From: Trichobilharzia szidati
Taxonomy: Eukaryota > Platyhelminthes > Trematoda > Strigeidida > Schistosomatidae
DNA length: 64,000 nt
Assembly: GCA_944472155.2 (NCBI GenBank)
Contig: OX235272.1
Span: 92,014,020-92,078,019 of the forward strand
Direction of reading: 5' to 3'
In this document: piece by piece, positions 44,206 through 55,495 of the stretch
Numbering within the stretch: position 1 is the first letter of the stretch
How the letters are laid out: the number at the start of each line of letters is the position of its first letter
Made by a program: the position numbers and the translations under genes
The notes under the pieces: model-generated
Told to the model about the DNA's origin: nothing
The model's database searches: none
The model's input: only the letters and a program-made list of their open reading frames with translations

Positions 44206-44796
44206 GAGTTTCACTTTTAATTCTAAATCACCAAATAATATCTAGTTGGTAATTAGCATTTGCATCTTTTTGGTTGAATCGTTAACTCGAAGTTACTTCT
44301 TTTTGATTGAGGCTGACAGGCTTGAAATATTTCCTTAATGTGATTCAAAATGAGTTATTTGTATTAGTAACTAAATAAATGGAGAGTGAGTCAAGTTAGC
44401 CCTCTTCAGTAGACTTCTTATCAAAAATAAGAACTTGACTGGTTAATAATGGCCTACTGAATTTTAAACAAAATTTGAAAAATGTCTCATTAGAAGCAGG
44501 TATTGTTCTTTAGAAGTTTCATTACAATTTTCTACCTAGAGAATACAAGTCTGTGTGACGATGGACTCTAGAATGTCAGTTAAATGAACCAGTTCAGAGA
44601 ACGAAACAACATCTAATCTACAAGTCTCCCCCATTACAGGGAGATTGTGTCTTGAGAGGGGAGTTCTAAAGGAATGAGGAGAATAGTTCAAAGAAATGAC
44701 CATTTTCTGACTGAAGAGTTTGATGATAAATTAGTATTAGATAATATCGTTGCCTTTCTAGTGTCATTGTGTAGGGATTTGGCTGCTTTCAAATTT

Positions 44797-45140
44797 GGTC
44801 ATGGAATGATATCAGTTGGAGGACCATTGAAATCGAGGTGGAGCCGACCGGTCTCGACTTCTCACTAGAATTCCAAATACTCTTCAATGACAATGTCTAG
44901 TTCTAAAAGTCGCGAAGTGATGGAATTTAGAATTTATGGGCTTTAAGATTCTGTCTCAATGGTTGAATGGTCATCGAGCTTTCGTCTTAACCTGAAGATC
45001 ATGGGTTTAATCCTGTGTGGTGTCTAGGGTACGTAAGAATCGTTGAAGTATTCCAAACTATGATGAAAAAGCTTTCCAGCGTCTTCTGGTTTTCAATGGC
45101 TCTTCAACTGATATTGATCCGTGATCCCACTTGAATATCA
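44797..45140. mobile_element. Family 2 pair with truncated left arm
   Basis: Short minus arm (44797-44870), then a decayed plus copy: CAATGGTTGAATGGTCATCG, GATCATGGGTTTAATCCTGT and TGGTTTTCAATGGCTCTTCA. Confidence 0.6.
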
Positions 45141-45218
45141 TAAACTGTTAGATAACGTGCTTGTGATTTACGTACTTGCTTACGTGCGAAAAGTCAACGA
45201 AGAAAAGTGTACACTTAC

Positions 45219-45331
45219 TTGTTTATCAGAAGAGCAAATTTGTTCGATTGTCTCTTGGATGTATTCTTGTGTGACTGTGAATTTCAAGTGTTCTTTGAGT
45301 GTATTGAATATCTGCAGCATGGCACTGTCAA
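45219..45331 (-). CDS. Saposin-like exon lacking the N-terminal CxxC
   Basis: Minus strand, 113 nt between CATTGCTTTTCACAG and AAACAA|GTAAGT. With a two-base lead it reads (x)DSAMLQIFNTLKEH... to YIQETIEQICSSDKQ. The helix pattern and third cysteine (EQIC) match the saposin N-terminal half exons at 31309 (+) and 52515 (-). The first two cysteines are replaced (D and M positions). Splice sites are near-consensus. The upstream exons of this gene were not found; the exon at 42732-42848 may follow it. Confidence 0.6.
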
Positions 45332-45379
45332 CTGTGAAAAGCAATGACACAAAAGTTATGTTCGGTATAAAATAAAATC

Positions 45380-46245
45380 GGTCACGCTTTCATTTATTGT
45401 CATAGTTTAAGTATATTCACTTGTTTCGACTAAAAATACTTGATTAAAAGTTGGATGATGCATATAAAAGTCTATCTTAGATTGAAAACATTGAATACAG
45501 CGAATGGAAAGCGCCAATTTCAAATTGTCTCAGCTACCTGACTGTAGAATTGACTAAAGTGGTAAATAAGTAGAAAAATCCAAAGGACTGACTTCTGAGA
45601 GTGGCACGGTGACATAGGGTAGCAGGTTTAATGAACCTGACGATCCTCACTCTCCGCATCATTCGGCGCTTATAAGGTTGCCTATATTGTCTGTTTCAGT
45701 GCATTAGATAGGCTGTTTCCTTTCTCTAATCAGGATATTTAGTAATCAGAATAGATATTTTTTTGAAAATTAATTAATTTCCAGATTATAACTTTCGTCA
45801 GGGGATCATTTTTATGATATGTTCGTCGTTATAACTAATGTGACTTCCTAGATATCTAATTTAAATGAAGCGCTACAGTGATTGTCTTTCTTCATAAAGC
45901 TATACACCATTGCTTGATTGAAGTGGGTAATTTTTATATTACCCATGTCAGTGAGTAGTGCTTGATAACCAGATCGATGTGACCTAAACATCGGACGGCA
46001 GAGATCACAAGCCGTGTACTAGGTTTGACTCAACTCAAAGATCCGAATCAGTTCAAACCACCCAACTGTTTTTCAAGTAGATCACAGTATGTGATTATTA
46101 ACTTATTACATAACCCGCTTCCTGTCACTTGAATGAATGAGTGTCTATATTTTGATAAGAATCGCAGGCTTCTTGCCCTACGTTATCACCTAGTCACATA
46201 GTTGACGCATGAATAAACACTCTACTTAATCATCAATCTAGAAGT
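45380..46245. other. Nothing recognised
   Basis: No supported gene or repeat. Confidence 0.4.
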
Positions 46246-46257
46246 TAATTGGTGAAT

Positions 46258-46332
46258 GGTGACTAGCAGTGGAATCCAGCATGCGCATTTCGTCCTATTT
46301 GGGACTCGTCAGATCGATGTACCTGCATTCGG
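46258..46332 (-). ncRNA. Hammerhead ribozyme, family 1 (left)
   Basis: Minus: CTGACGA (fits CUGANGA), GTCCCAAATAGGAC, GAAATGCGCATG, then CTGG. Core and stem II are intact, but the nucleotide before the cleavage point is G where C, A or U is needed, so probably inactive. Confidence 0.7.
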
Positions 46333-46355
46333 CAGTGAGTGATGATGTTCCTATT

Positions 46356-46435
46356 GAGGAATGCAGGTACATCCATCTGACGAGTCCCAAATAGGACGAA
46401 ACGCGCATCCTGGATTCCACTCTAGTCACATCCTC
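46356..46435 (+). ncRNA. Hammerhead ribozyme, family 1 (right)
   Basis: CTGACGA, GTCCCAAATAGGAC, GAAACGCGCATC, then CTGGATTCCAC. Core, GAAA and the cleavage C are intact, making this the most canonical ribozyme in the window. Stem III has a C-A mismatch and helix I a U-C mismatch at its first pair. Confidence 0.75.
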
Positions 46436-46879
46436 CAATTAACTTCTAATTACATGCCCAGACATCGTCGAAGTATCTGCACAAGGAGCCAACATGTCAA
46501 CCTGAGACCGAGCACTTCGGTCCAATCAATCGACGGGAAAATCTAAAATTGAATTCAATAATCATTAATCTGCTTAGATAACATAGAACTGTGAAATATG
46601 AATATTAAACAAGTGGTCATTCTATTTAACCTCATTTGTCAAACTGTCTTCATTCAAGCACTCCGAAGGATATTGAAGAGCTAACCAGTAACAAGTGAAT
46701 ATGATGTTCGTTTGAAAATATTCACAGTCTTGTTTTAACTCACAAAACAGTTACGTGACACATTTAAAAAAATAACTTACAAGATGAATCATCTTCACTC
46801 ATCATTTCATATTGTTGAGTAAGACATACTCCGATGTACTGTAAGCGAAAGTAAAGAAATGATTATGATAAAATACGGC

Positions 46880-47395
46880 TCTTAGATGGTTGGAGGCAAT
46901 CAGCAGTAGACCTTTGTTGAACCTAGGTTTCATGCTTGTTGATCCTCATCAGTCAGCAAGGAGCATCTACAATCTCGAAGGAACTCACTTACCTTCTGAG
47001 GTTTGAACCCATATTATGGCATTTGCTACTGATAAGATTTATCAGTAGTATATGAAGAGACGTTAATCAACATGGAAACATCAAATAACAGGGAGATAGG
47101 TATGATGTCAGAGAAAGCAAGTGATACAGCGTTGTGAAGATACATGGGAGATGACGTGAAAGGAATACAAAAAAAACACAATATGAAGGAAGGCGAGAAG
47201 TAGCACAACACGGAAGATCTGTTCAAATTAATGATTTGAAGATTAGGCATACATAATTTTGCTACACAGAAATACCAGATAGCGTATTAGCCTGCCTTTA
47301 CCAAGTCTTCGTTTTCTACCGTTACAATGTCACTTAGTGTTGGAGTCAGAAAAGTTACCACTGAGCTGATTGCCCCCAACCATCTAATAACAAAA
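46880..47395. mobile_element. Family 4 repeat interrupted by R5
   Basis: Family 4 halves at 46880-47022 (TAGATGGTTGGAGGCAATCA, GAGGTTTGAACCCAT) and 47331-47395 (TGTCACTTAGTGTTGGAGTC, GTTACCACTGAGCTGAT) are separated by the R5 insertion. Confidence 0.65.
47023..47330 (+). repeat. R5 repeat inserted in family 4
   Basis: TGCTACTGATAAGATTTATC AGTAGTATATG hairpin start, TACAGCGTTGTGAAGATACA middle, CTTTACCAAGTCTTCGTTTT end. The intact family 4 at 34785-35330 defines the empty site. Confidence 0.7.
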
Positions 47396-47694
47396 ATTCA
47401 GAGTGCACCATGTTGATGACCAATTGTTTGCGAATATTAAGTACTTTATAGATAGATACATAGTTTACTTGAGGAAACAAATTTGTTAAAAGGTGTCATG
47501 TTCTTAATTTAAATGGCTTATCAGTCCCTGTAATCACTGACGTAATCCCTTGATGCACATCAAAAAGCTTTTCCTTTGATTTATCCCTCTCTCTGATAAA
47601 CTTCAGTGAAGTAGTCAAAATTAGCAATACTTTAGATTATGAGTGTTAATGGAAAATTTCTTCTTTACCAGATAATATTTTTATGGCTAATGTG

Positions 47695-47900
47695 GTGTAT
47701 GCTACTGACAAGATTTACAAATAGTATATAGTAGTTGTAGATATAAATATGTATATCATCTGCAAGAATATCTCATAACAGAGAAATGGATTTAATGGCG
47801 AAGAGAAGAAATGAATTATGCTTGTGAAATAACATGGAAAGCATGAAAGGAAAATAAAGGAAGACAATACGGAAGACAAAATTTGTACACTATCGGAGAA
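47695..47900 (+). repeat. R5 repeat, decayed
   Basis: TGCTACTGACAAGATTTACA, GAGAAATGGATTTAATGGCG and GAAATAACATGGAAAGCATG follow the order of the other R5 copies. Confidence 0.45.
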
Positions 47901-47989
47901 ACTCGAGTATTGTGATTCTAATATACCTTGGATTTATTTCGCTTATATCTGTACACCAGATACTTTTGTTTTCAGTAAGTTTTTGTAGG

Positions 47990-48265
47990 GGTTTGTGGGG
48001 TGAAATACCTGTTCGGTACTACCTGGTTTCTAATGTTTCTCTAACTCACATCACTCCGTTGTTAAACTTGAAGTGCTTTTGTGTTCTGCCATTACAGTTG
48101 TAAATCTGTAGCTGAGTACTAGGATGCTCCACCTCATGGTACAAAAGTCACTGACTCGAAACCCAATGAAGCTGTGAGTGTGCACGTATGAGCGATCCCA
48201 AAGTAGAACTGAATAGTCATCCATCACTCCTAGTTTTCAATGACTTCCTAACTGATGTTGGGATT
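47990..48265 (+). mobile_element. Two family 2 fragments
   Basis: Tail piece 47995-48075 (CTACCTGGTTTCTAATGTTT CTCTAACT) and a second piece 48105-48265 (GCGATCCCAAAGTAGAACTG, TAGTTTTCAATGACTTCC). Confidence 0.5.
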
Positions 48266-48743
48266 TCAATATCATTCACTGCTCTAGGGTAGTGCCCTTT
48301 CATGTAAAAACTAAATTTGAACTGCTAACCATGAGATTTTCCAGCGCAGAAACAATAGAACAAGGAGTAAATGTAAGTGAAAGGTAGAACGAAATTTCAA
48401 ATAAACTTTTAATCCATAAAAATTATTTCAGGTCTGAGTCGTAATTGCCCTGTGATTTCTTTTCAATTTTCGTGGCCTGCTCAAAACTTGGGTTACCAAA
48501 CATTTCTCTTGTTCACTTTGTTTTAATCTATGAAAATATGACCTCTAATGGTGTTTTCTACTCTCGTGAATATTTTAAATATCTATAACCTACTGATTCG
48601 CAAATTTCTACTAAACTTGGTAAGAAAAAGCGAAATCGTGGATGGCAACTTATCTAAATACATGAGACATAACTGATCCTGAGATTTTAAGCGCAATCAC
48701 TGCAACTTCTTGCGAAATCAAACTGACTACCTTCAATCTTCAT

Positions 48744-48928
48744 TTATTCACCTATGTCCTTAGGTCCGAAATCGTACTCCTTCCCCTTTTTTAGTTGGCT
48801 TTCATCCGAATGTCGTGTATTTCTCGAAAGAGACAAAGAAGGAGCATCATAAAAGATTGGTTTGCGTTTCAGGTCAGGTAACACTGTGTCGAGTGGTCTA
48901 CTGTCAATTACTATTTTCCTTGAAGATC
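48744..48928 (-). CDS. Gene 2 last exon: charged C-terminal tail
   Basis: Acceptor CTAGTTTCTCTGTGTCCAG at 48930-48929, then an open frame (x)SSRKIVIDSRPLDTVL... PIFYDAPSLSLSRNT... KEYDFGPKDIGE and stop. A diverged, still open copy exists at 55987-56110. Conservation of the frame between the copies supports coding function. Confidence 0.6.
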
Positions 48929-51900
48929 CTGGACACAGAGAAACTAGTATGCAATAAATTTCGCTAAAAATTCTGTACATTTCATAACAACCCTTCAGAA
49001 TAAAACTATTATTAATGTTATGCAATGGGCGAGTACAGAATGGGCTAGTTAGAGTCAAATTATTACACCGATTTTGGACACATGAGAATTGTAAGTAGAT
49101 TTCAAGAGACTTTTAATTTTTTCTTGGGATATTCAGTCAGTGGTTTCCCTCAACATTAGCGAGGTCATTCTATGGCTTAGTCAATATAATAATTGATACT
49201 AACAAACTTTCTACAAAAGACAAAGGAGTGGAATTTGACCATTTTTGTGCTGTTAACCGTCTAAAAATGTCGTTGTTAATGATCATAGTAAGAGATTATA
49301 ATGATCAATTTGAATTCCAGCTTACGAAATACCAGTTAAAAGGTTCAACTCGTACTGTATTTATAAGCTATACATATTTGCCAAACTGATTGTCTAACTT
49401 AAAGATCCTGAGTTTAATCAGACACAAGGTGATGCAAACACGTTAGTGCTGTTGGCTTTATGGAAGGAAGGACAAAGACACTCTGCAGTACCAGTCAGTT
49501 TCGAGTGAACCTCTGGCTTTTATCAACGACCTGGATAAATTTTAATTTGTTAAGAATTGAGATTTTTTATTGCTTAAGTTAATATTTGGAGGTAGAACAA
49601 TATTATAAGGTATAGAACTGAGTTTGAACTATACTAAATAGAATTATTATTCAACTACGACGTTAGTCTATAAAACAGGGTTCAAGAATTTATCTTCCAA
49701 ACAGGTAAATATTCTGCTAGTAACTGTTGCACAATGGAAGATTTTCTCCAAATTTATAAACAGCTTTTGAACAGCTTTTTGATAATATGCAGACGAGAAC
49801 TGGACAGTATTTTAGCAACTCATTTCAAAGCTGTTCTCTGTATTAAATAAAAATATGTAAGGCCAACAGCTAATTATCAAACTGGAATTCCAGAATTTAG
49901 ACATATGAAACATCAACGATGTTAGAAAAAAGAGAAGGCAATCTATGCAAAAAACTTACTCTGCATGGCTCATAAACACTCATATTCACAGCGAAATCAT
50001 GCAGTTTCTCTTGGAATGGACCATTGAAGAAGGCTTTACACTGAATAGGCAAATAAATAAATAAACAAACAAATATACAATTAAGGAAATTATAATCTGA
50101 AAGTAAATCTTCGGAGGCCCGCTTAAACGTTGGTATATTGAAAATCTCCAGCATTATATTGCATATAATTTCTATTGTTCAGTTTGTTTCAGTTCACGGA
50201 AATATAGCCCTTGGTAGTATTATTTACTCTTGTGAGTATTTAAAAATGTTGAGAACCTGCCGGTTAGTAAGTTTCTATTAGACTTGTGAAAAAGCATAAT
50301 CCTGACTGGTAACGTATGGCAGTACATGAGATAACTGTTCATGAATTGTGTCTTCGAGTATATGTTTGCCTCTTTTCGATGTTTTAAAATCTCCGTATGT
50401 CTCAGAATTTTCGTTTCTTATTTAATAGTAAATATGTCTGTATGAAATACAGTCTATAGTCAAAGTAGAAGAAATTCCAAATTAGACAAGTTTATTTTAA
50501 ACTTCACACAGCGATGTCGTGCTAACAACTGGATGACAATGTTTCGAGCTCATAATCATATCAATTTAGTCAAACCTTTTCACATTTTGTCTTATATATC
50601 TTTTCTCTTTTTCTGTCTCTCCAACTTCCCTTTGATGTTTGTTTCCACCTTCCATATCTCCAGTATAGACATTGCGTCATTCCGACTGCACGTGTGAGGT
50701 GTTGAATCCATAAATAAAGATTCAGTGCTTAACTTCTCTCTGTCCACCTAACTGTATTACGTTTTAATACTTTCACTCTGTCTCTGACCCTCTAGGTCTA
50801 GCTAAATTTTTATGTTCCAATAATCTAGATGACCCTTATCTACTAGTTTGACTTATGTAATTGACCTCACTGACAGTCATTACATGGTGCTTGGTAAATT
50901 ATACTGTTTTTCCTAATCGGATCTATTAGGTCGTTTAGCCGACAAAGTTTGTCTTTGAGAGAGTTGGTCGGTCGGTTTAAATGCCACCTCGAAACCTTGT
51001 CATCCAGTTGTTAATACTGCTTCATCACTGTGTAATATTTAAAATAAACTCATCTAATATGGAATTACATTCTACACCATAGTGCCCAAGTTCTACACTT
51101 ACATGAAATAAAGTACAAAAAACACAGATTTTCTGATGAGTGTCGCTGGCGCGTTTTGTCTGAAGATTAGTGTGAATCATACTGTATTACTTGCCTATCT
51201 AATATGAAAGGTGGGTATTCTAACACACTGTACTCAGGATCAATGTTTACTCGTTACCTATAGCCCAATGAAGACTGCATTTGTTACTTCGAAAAATGGA
51301 AGAGGATATTATTCACTGTGGGAAATATTTCTTTTCATGCGCTGTAATTGCATGTTCCCCGAATTCCACCTACTACACAGGAGAAAGACTTGTCAGCGGA
51401 ATAATTTACTTCAGAGAGCCTATTCTTCTTTATGTAAATTATGGTATTGTATACTTACAGGATCTGGTGAATCTAATCAGTTGTAACATCCTGTTCCATA
51501 TTAATTTGTTTATTAGATATATCACACAGTGAAACAGTATTATTTACTGGATGACGTTTCGAACAAAATTTATCGTTCATAATCATATCAATTGTGATCA
51601 CACGACTTTGACACTTGAGTTCTATAGCTTTCTTTGTTTTCTCCTATTTGTCGTAGGGGGAGTAGAATTTTCCAGATATCTGGGACAGGTGTTGAATCAT
51701 TCCTATTACATGTATTTGCAGTTGATTCGATAAACAAAGCTTCTGTTATCAATCTCTCCCTTACTACTTACTTACTACCACAGTGCCCAAGTTTTACACA
51801 TATATTAATATGGTTTATGGTCTTCCTGTACGAAGACTCATCAATAAACTCACTCGACTTTCACAAAACTGAAGCAAGATATGAAAATCATCGTATTTTC

Positions 51901-54772
51901 AACATTCGATGCCTAATAACTGAAATCATTCCTAAATATCTACGTCTACGAGCTCCAGTCTCAACGGACAGAGTTAGAAGCAGAATAGAAGGCCTACAAA
52001 ATTTATACCTGAAAGAAGAAATCCACAGAATCGTTAAAAAGTTGCAACATATCAGATCTGAAATTGAGTAATTAAAACAAAAGATAAAAGGAATAGTTAC
52101 CAATGCAGATTATAAGGGAGAGATTGATAACAGAAGCTTTGTTTATCGAATCAACTGCAAATACATGTAATAGGAATGATTCAACACCTGTCCCAGATAT
52201 CTGGAAAATTCTACTCCCCCTACGACAAATAGGAGAAAACAAAGAAAGCTATAGAACTCAAGTGTCAAAGTCGTGTGATCACAATTGATATGATTATGAA
52301 CGATAAATTTTGTTCGAAACGTCATCCAGTAAATAATACTGTTTCACTGTGTGATATATCTAATAAACAAACTAATATGGAATTACTTACTACCACAGTG
52401 CCCAAGTTTTACACATATATTAATGTAACATCCTGTTTTTATTTGTCCTTTGAAATATAAATAATTTTGTTTGATAAATAACAAGGGTAGCAAATTCAAA
52501 TGAATAAAACCTACCTTTGCACGTGGTTTACGATAAGGCATAAAACTGCATGTGAAACTTAACAGTTTGGCCATTACTCCTCGTACATACTCGCGCAATA
52601 GAAGCCATCGAACACTGCGTACATTTGTGACACATACTTGACAAACTAAAATGTGAAAAACAGAAACACACACACGCACATACGCGATTGTTCAATTTTG
52701 ACTGCAAAGTCTATGACATAAAACCTGTAGAAGTGTATCTTAATGCAGTACACGCCAACCATGGGCATGGTCCAAGTACGACTTCTGGTTAATGCACTTC
52801 TAAATCGTACCCAGCCAATAGTAAGCTCTGTAGAGAAGGAAGGTTTGGTGTGAGGCTTGCAATCCCACCCTGTATGAACAATACCACCGATACTGGAACT
52901 TTAAAGCTCAAGTTTTAAGCCTTATATTATATTCAGAAGTGAAGGGAATGAAAGATCATTTTATTTACGACAAATACTTTGTCATGGTTTTACAAACAAA
53001 GTCAGATAAATATTTTTCGATTGCAACAAATATGATGAAGATAACCGGTCAACGACGACAAAAGCAACAAGAGGTATCAAAGGAGGAAATCTGAAAGAAG
53101 TCACTACCTTCCCTTATCTAAGCAGCATCCTTTCAGCTATAGGCGAACGAAACGGTTAAGGATGACAAAACCAGAATCGGAAAGGCAAGACAGACCTTTG
53201 TCATTCTGAAATCAGTTTGGACATCAGCTACACTCAGCATAGAGAAAAGAATTAGGATGCTAAGCCAGTCAGTTGTTCTATATCGGTCAGAAGTTTGGCG
53301 CATGCCTAACCAAAAAGCATTTTCAACAGACTTTAGACCTTTATCAACAGCTGCCTTTGTTGGCCTCATAGTGAAGATCAGACGGCCGGCTGGCTAGGAT
53401 GAATTAGCAACATAGGACTCTGAGAACAAACCAATTAAAAAACTACCGCGCACAAAATATTCCGAAGAAAATGGAGTTGGATAGGACATAAAATAAGTAA
53501 TGAGTAATGTCTCGCACCAGACCGGGCCTCAAGCAGGAAATGACGAGTTAGGCGTGGTCCTCGAATGAGATCGTAAAAATCGTTTGGGAAGGAGATGAGA
53601 TCTCATATTGAGTCATGGGGCCAGCTAAAGAGGGATGAGGATGACAGGGTGGAGTGGAAACGTTCTGTTGAAGCCCTGTATTCCACTCGGAACCCAGGGG
53701 AATAATAAAAAACAATAATAATAATGTAGCAATTTAAGGTGATTGGGCCAAAAAGCCTTACTGCCTGATCAATTACCAGAATTTTGATCTGAACTACGTT
53801 AAGTTTTCTCTGTCTAGCTGAAGTCCTTTAGGTGTTAAGGTCCTACTACTACAGACGCTTGATGGTATGGTCAGAAACCGATCACTGTTAGACAGGTGTT
53901 AGAGGGTATATGGCATTTTTACTGATCTGTGCTTTATTATGCTATACTGTTTGATTCACATTCGCTCATCGCTACAATATTATTTTGCGACTGTATTCTC
54001 TTTTATGCAGTCTTTCAACGGGTTGAAAACTGAACTGATAAACTTCTGTGCAAAGCCGTGTGTTGCTTTTTTATTTATCGTTGAGCATGTTTTACTGCCT
54101 ATTAGTTACAGTAATATACACACTGATTCGTCAGAACTTAATATGAACAGAGGATTTGACCCCAGACTGAAGATCAGATGCCGGGAAAAGACTAATAACT
54201 TGAAACTCTGGTAATAAACCGATCAAGAACCTGTGGCTCAACAAATATTCTTAAGAAAATGGAGATGAACTGGACACACAGTGAGGACACCTTTGATTAA
54301 GATAACGCTACAAACTGGTCTTGAGGAGGGACTTGAATGGGAAACAGTTATTTGGGCATTGTTCCCAGTGTGATTTATTAACAGTTATAGCAGTAGGACA
54401 GTTAATATATCTAAGGTATGCAAACTGTATTGTGTTAATTTAGTTGACTAACCTATGCAGTATTACGGACAGTCCAAGCTGTATGATCTTGCTTCTATTG
54501 GATTTTGTCTACTAATGAGTTCTGAATTTAGGCATCATGATATTATTCGCAAATCAGCAGATAGATAGATAGATCGCGGATAGGTAGATAGATAGATAAG
54601 GTGTTATTTCAGTTATAGTTTTATTCTACTCTCCTCCTATTAGTATTATTAGTATTCAGAGGTTAAGTAATAAATAAAAATTCGAAATTTATTAATCAAT
54701 GTGATAGAAAAAGTAAATATGTTCAATCTTACAAACGTTATATCCAACTTTGTTTACTCCATTTTCATATTC
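48744..54772 (-). CDS. Second saposin-like gene, partial model (gene 2)
   Basis: Minus-strand exons: 54733-54772, 52515-52645, 49960-50040 and 48744-48928 (stop TAA). They read EYENGVNKVGYNV; (F)CQVCVTNVRSVRWLLL... to LLSFTCSFMPYRKPRAK; CKAFFNGPFQEKLHDFAV... to YEPCR; and a 60-residue basic tail ending DFGPKDIGE. The two middle exons form a saposin B domain with CxxC, third, fourth and fifth cysteines at the expected places. Exon phases equal those of gene 1 (microexon starting GAATATG, two-base lead, phase-0 C-half). One small exon of length 3n+1 is still needed between 49960 and 48928, and the 5' exons are missing; 58984-59110 may supply the signal peptide. The charged C-terminal extension is absent from gene 1. 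Confidence 0.65.
48929..49959. other. Intronic, nothing recognised
   Basis: The expected 3n+1 microexon should be here, but no single AG...GT unit stood out. Confidence 0.35.
49960..50040 (-). CDS. Gene 2 saposin C-terminal half exon
   Basis: 81 nt between TTTATTTGCCTATTCAG and TGCAGA|GTAAGT, phase 0 at both ends. C-x24-C spacing and length parallel gene 1 exon 34449-34526 (C-x23-C). Confidence 0.7.
50500..51110. repeat. Older copy of the GAAACGTCATC palindrome family
   Basis: Arms at about 50503-50575 (ACTGGATGACAATGTTTCGA GCTCATAATCATATCAA) and 50999-51105 (GTCATCCAGTTGTTAATACT, CATAGTGCCCAAGTTCTACA) match the 51496-52430 element but are diverged. Confidence 0.55.
51496..52430. mobile_element. 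Large near-perfect palindrome, PLE-like
   Basis: Arms 51496-51763 and 52113-52380 are inverted copies of 268 bp. The same 60-codon frame occurs on both strands (51551-51733 plus, 52143-52325 minus). A direct repeat (TACCACAGTGCCCAAGTTTT) lies at 51776 and 52391. The centre carries a plus frame ending FNIRCLITEIIPKYLRLR... LQHIRSEIE, which looks like the N-terminal part of a PLE polyprotein (recognition only). It lies in the gene 2 intron between the two saposin half exons. Confidence 0.75.
52515..52645 (-). CDS. Gene 2 saposin N-terminal half exon
   Basis: 131 nt between TTTCTGTTTTTCACATTTTAG and GCAAAG|GTAGGT. It starts with the same TT-TGT pattern as gene 1 exon 31309 and reads CQVCVTNVRSVRWLLL... 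LLSFTCSFMPYRKPRAK. Confidence 0.7.
52745..52955 (+). mobile_element. Family 3 tRNA-like repeat, plus strand
   Basis: ACGCCAACCATGGGCATGGT, TGCACTTCTAAATCGTACCC, GAGGCTTGCAATCCCACCCT and a degraded LINE-like end near AGTGAAGGGAATGAAAG. Confidence 0.55.
53020..53735 (+). mobile_element. RTE/SR2-like LINE 3' part
   Basis: From ATGAAGATAACCGGTCAACG through CGAATGAGATCGTAAAAATC to the terminus GTTGAAGCCCTGTATTCCAC and AATAATAATAATG. Stops throughout; 3' end intact. Confidence 0.75.
54150..54345 (+). mobile_element. RTE/SR2-like LINE fragment
   Basis: CCCCAGACTGAAGATCAGAT, AAACTCTGGTAATAAACCGA and AGAAAATGGAGATGAACTGG parallel 53380-53480 but stop short of the 3' end. Confidence 0.55.
54556..54600. 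repeat. (GATA)n-like microsatellite
   Basis: AGATAGATAGATAGATCGCG, then GATAGGTAGATAGATAGATA. Confidence 0.8.
54733..54772 (-). CDS. Gene 2 small exon (40 nt)
   Basis: Minus strand: acceptor CTATTTATTTTTCAG, sequence starting GAATATGAAAATGGAG and donor CGTTT|GTAAGA. Reads EYENGVNKVGYNV plus one base that completes Phe with exon 52515-52645. It starts like the 13-nt gene 1 exon (GAATATG). Confidence 0.6.
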
Positions 54773-54939
54773 CTGAAAAATAAATAGACACAATATCATC
54801 AGTTAATACTGTCGTGCAATCTAGCCAGTGACAAGTTTATATATATACATATATAGGCTTAACTGAAAGGAGACTAGAAGATATCGGAATTATACTAATA
54901 TTTGAACCAAAACAAATCCAGTTTAATGCTCACTGATGA

Positions 54940-55495
54940 CTGGCTACAGGATGAAGTGGCCTGAAGTTGTTGTGAGTAGTTGTAACTACTGAGGGTCTAC
55001 CAAATCAGGTGAGAGGTCAGTTACTCGCCGATGACACTGGCTGTCGGTGTCGCTATACATCTCTGATTGACAGAAGTTAGAATTCATAGATAATCAGATT
55101 CCATCTCAGTGGTTGAATGATCAACTGTATCACTTAGTGAAATAAGAACTCTGGGCATGATTCCCTGTGGGGGTCAAAAGCTCGTTCGTATTGTTGAAGA
55201 AGTGTTCCAGGATAGGGAGAAACAGCTGTCCAGTTATCTCTAGTTTTCAATGGTTCTTTAAAGGATCCAAAAGGGAAGTTATTTTATTTTTATTAAATGC
55301 CAATGGCTGGATGATTTGCGAAGTCTCCTTGTAACGAGGAGGTCCCGGGTTTGAGTCCTGCTGGGTGGGTAGTGCTTAAGGGTTCACAACTAGGCGAAAA
55401 TAGCTGTCCAGTACTGGCTGATTTCCAGTAGTTCTCTACATGAGATCAGCTCATGATGACACTTGAAATAGATCCAGTTTCTACAAACTAACTAA
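54940..55495 (+). mobile_element. Two tandem family 2 copies, decayed
   Basis: First copy about 54940-55270 (TCAGTGGTTGAATGATCAAC, GGAGAAACAGCTGTCCAGTT). Second about 55290-55495 (AATGGCTGGATGATTTGCGA, GGTCCCGGGTTTGAGTCCTG, AGCTGTCCAGTACTGGCTGA). Confidence 0.65.

Larger units (their letters stand above)
46250..46565. mobile_element. Family 1 fold-back with two head-to-head ribozymes
   Basis: A minus copy reduced to its ribozyme (46257-46332) faces a plus ribozyme (46356-46435) across about 25 bp. Then comes the family tail (GCACAAGGAGCCAACATGTC to TCGACGGGAAAATCTAAAAT). The tRNA-like body is absent. Confidence 0.8.

Noticed and set aside
51551..52325. Identical 60-residue proteins on both strands
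   Set aside because: Artefact of the palindrome; no start context or homology.
53939..54214. Plus frame with LKTELINFCAKPC, slightly saposin-like
   Set aside because: Only two close cysteines and no matching exon borders or phase; the end runs into LINE sequence.
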